Below are positions 62,130 through 64,000 of a stretch of 64,000 nucleotides of DNA, in pieces. Positions within the stretch are counted from its first letter, which is position 1; each line of letters opens with the position of its first letter. The DNA comes from Anabaena sp. 4-3 (lineage in GTDB: Bacteria > Cyanobacteriota > Cyanobacteriia > Cyanobacteriales > Nostocaceae). Position numbers and translations under genes: made by a program. The notes beneath the pieces were generated by a model, which did not search any database, was not told the DNA's origin, and worked only from the letters and a program-made list of their open reading frames with translations. The DNA is taken from positions 71,224 through 135,223 of the forward strand of contig NZ_LUHJ01000009.1 of assembly GCF_001597745.1 (NCBI RefSeq), given 5' to 3'.

Positions 62130-64000
62130 ATGATTTCTACTCAAAGAGTAATTTACTGTATAAATCCAGACTGCGATAATCCGATTAATTCTGTGGGTGA
62201 TCTGGTTTGTGCCAGTTGTCAAACTCCCTTGGTTTACCGTTATCTCTGGGCTACTGGCTCATTAACGGCGAAAACTCCCCTAGGTACAAAATTAGTAGAT
62301 AGATATGAGGCGATCGCACAGCAAATTTACTTAGATACTCAACCAAGACTACCGCCAGCTATCCCCGCAGAATTACCACCAGTAGTTATTCCGTATTTAC
62401 GCCTACAATCAGAGCGTTTGCACCTTCCCCAACCCTATGGCTTTGTTTCCAATGGGGAAGAAGGTACAAATGATATTCTGCTGCTAGAAAATGTCCCCAT
62501 CGATGAGCAAGGAAATCTTTACCCCTGCCTTACCGCAGCTTGGCAGCAAGCCAAAGCAGTCAGACAAGTTTATTGGCTCTGGCAAATTCTTCAACTTTGG
62601 ACACCGTTATCAAAATTCGGGCAGGCGCAAAGTTTACTCATCCCAGACAACCTGCGAGTTCAAGGTTGGTGTGTGCGACTTTTAGAACTACACACCACAA
62701 CCAGTTCACCGCCTAGGTTACTGGATTTAGCCGACGCGTGGCAGCCTCTAGTAGAAGCCGCTAATCAGGCGATAGTCTCAGAATTAAGGCATATAGTCCA
62801 GCTAATGACTAACTCTGAGGTAGAGTTAGACACTATTAAAACTCAACTTAATAGTTTATTGCTCTCAACAGCCGCAGAATTACCATTAAATCTGAAGGTA
62901 GTAGGGGCTACAGATATAGGAATCCAACAACAACAAAATGAAGACACTTGTTACCCCAACACTAACGATAATCCAGATGATTCATTATTGCCTCATTTGT
63001 CTATTGTTTGCGATGGTATTGGGGGACATCAAGGCGGCGAAGTAGCAAGTCAATTAGCAATCCAGTCTTTAAAATTACAAATCCGTGCTTTATTAGCAGA
63101 GGTAGCCGAACAAACTGAACTTGTGCCACCCAAATTGTTACAAGAACAGTTAGAGGCTTGCATCAGGGTAGTGAATAACCTGATTAGCTCCCGTAATGAC
63201 GAACTGAAACGCCAAGGCAGAGAACGAATGGCGACAACTCTGGTGATGGCTTTACAAGTGCCGCAACGAGCCTTGAAACAGTCTGGTGGGCAGTCTAACA
63301 ACGCCCATGAGCTTTACTTGGCTAGTGTGGGTGATAGTCGCGCTTACTGGATAACTCGTAACTACTGCCAACAACTTACCATAGATAATGATGTGGCAAC
63401 TAGGGAGGTGCGCTTGGCACGGGCTATGTATCGTCAAGCACTCCAAAAACCAGAGGCTCACGCCTTAACTCAAGCCTTGGGTATTAGAGATGCGGAAGGC
63501 TTAAGGTTGGTAATTCAAAGGTTTATCTTGGATGAAGATGGTATATTACTACTGTGTTCAGATGGTTTAAGTGATAACAATTTAGTAGAAAAATATTGGC
63601 AGGATTACGCATTACCTGTATTAACAGGACAGTTGGCGGTGGAAGATGCCGTCCGTGAATGGATTAATTTAGCCAACGAAAAAAATGGTCATGATAATAC
63701 TTCAGTGGTGCTGACTTTTTGCCGGATTGCCAAAGACTCCTTAGTGCCGATACCGCCGCCACCACCGCCACCAGTAGCAATTCCGCCATCAGAACCACCA
63801 GAAACCGAAGTATCTGCTTTGGCAGAAATTGAAGCAGAATCTGACTTGGCAGAAATTGCACAAACAACATTAACAGAAAGTTCTCAAGCACTGTTAAATT
63901 TGGATTTGGCAGAGGATGAACCCAGCCCAGCCCCAGCGCAAAAACCAACTCGTCAACGTCAGCCTTTTTTACTGCTAGGAGGATTATTCGCTTTGCTAGT
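62130..64000 (+). CDS. PP2C-type protein phosphatase with zinc ribbon, 3' end outside window
   Basis: From ATG 62130 the frame stays open to the window end (about 623 residues visible). A zinc ribbon opens it (C10, C15, C27, C30; VIYCINPDC), then a helical stretch, then PP2C motifs from about residue 265: VCDGIGGHQGGEVAS, LASVGDSRAYW, LLLCSDGLSDN and GHDNTSVVLTF, giving the metal-binding aspartates. A proline/glutamate-rich linker leads to FLLLGGLFALLV, probably a membrane helix. PP2C enzymes remove phosphate from Ser/Thr. The ribbon matches that of the kinase at 33.9 kb. Note that the upstream gap 61895-62129 is empty. Confidence 0.88.
   Translation, partial: MISTQRVIYCINPDCDNPINSVGDLVCASCQTPLVYRYLWATGSLTAKTPLGTKLVDRYEAIAQQIYLDTQPRLPPAIPAELPPVVIPYLRLQSERLHLPQPYGFVSNGEEGTNDILLLENVPIDEQGNLYPCLTAAWQQAKAVRQVYWLWQILQLWTPLSKFGQAQSLLIPDNLRVQGWCVRLLELHTTTSSPPRLLDLADAWQPLVEAANQAIVSELRHIVQLMTNSEVELDTIKTQLNSLLLSTAAELPLNLKVVGATDIGIQQQQNEDTCYPNTNDNPDDSLLPHLSIVCDGIGGHQGGEVASQLAIQSLKLQIRALLAEVAEQTELVPPKLLQEQLEACIRVVNNLISSRNDELKRQGRERMATTLVMALQVPQRALKQSGGQSNNAHELYLASVGDSRAYWITRNYCQQLTIDNDVATREVRLARAMYRQALQKPEAHALTQALGIRDAEGLRLVIQRFILDEDGILLLCSDGLSDNNLVEKYWQDYALPVLTGQLAVEDAVREWINLANEKNGHDNTSVVLTFCRIAKDSLVPIPPPPPPPVAIPPSEPPETEVSALAEIEAESDLAEIAQTTLTESSQALLNLDLAEDEPSPAPAQKPTRQRQPFLLLGGLFALL

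Noticed and set aside
62016-62222. 68-codon minus-strand frame at the start of the phosphatase gene
   Set aside because: Antisense to the conserved zinc ribbon of the PP2C gene.

Overview
The window comes from the chromosome of a filamentous, probably heterocyst-forming cyanobacterium of the Nostoc/Anabaena (Nostocales) type. The evidence is photosynthetic and cyanobacterial gene content (psaD, ndhD, sqdB/sqdX, thf1, a CpcT/CpeT-type bilin lyase, ycf46, ycf35, DUF2605/DUF2973), very frequent GCGATCGC (HIP1) octamers, and dense short repeats of kinds known from Nostocales: tandem heptamers, small dispersed repeats (SDRs) and MITE-like inverted repeats. I saw no rRNA gene, tRNA gene or CRISPR array.

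Layout. 0-7 kb: 3' part of an IS200/IS605-type tnpB, hemF, a STAS protein, a bilin-lyase-like gene, thf1, a small membrane protein, an exbB-exbD pair and a DUF1232 protein. 7-10 kb: aldo/keto reductase, then a C5-cytosine methyltransferase whose partner nuclease survives only as a deleted, frameshifted remnant. 10-18 kb: a minus-strand envelope block read purC, omp85, lpxC, fabZ, lpxA, lpxB (lipid A and outer-membrane assembly), with a tnpB tail fossil between lpxA and lpxB. 19-25 kb: sulfolipid genes sqdX and sqdB, a lipoprotein, a ribbon-helix-helix-like protein, ycf46 and ycf35. 25-30 kb is accessory: two Uma2-family genes (one damaged by two SDR insertions), a compact DUF488-DUF488-dual-OB operon, and several MITE-like repeats.

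30-44 kb: ndhD, thrB, a receptor-like Ser/Thr kinase with a periplasmic ligand-binding domain, a TPR protein, a dicarboxylate/amino-acid symporter, a VWA lipoprotein cluster, a stand-alone NB-ARC ATPase, one intact PIN toxin-antitoxin pair beside a related pair whose toxin is destroyed, and a thermonuclease-like protein. 44-56 kb: thrS, DUF2605, DUF2973, a glycogen-debranching-type glycosidase, a DICT-GAF histidine kinase, psaD and trpE. 56-64 kb: an unusual protein with a nuclease-like N-terminus, purS-purQ flanked on both sides by decayed IS right ends, a Zur-like regulator, an NfeD-SPFH membrane pair and a PP2C phosphatase that runs off the window end.

The kinase (33.9 kb) and the phosphatase (62.1 kb) share the same type of N-terminal zinc ribbon. 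Mobile DNA has marked the window strongly: SDRs lie inside the fabZ and Uma2 coding regions, repeat tracts supply or overlap stop codons, and at least three decayed IS200/IS605-like ends are visible. I found no clearly new complete multi-gene system. The best candidates are the DUF488-DUF488-dual-OB operon, the nuclease-like orphan at 55.9 kb and the kinase-receptor fusion.
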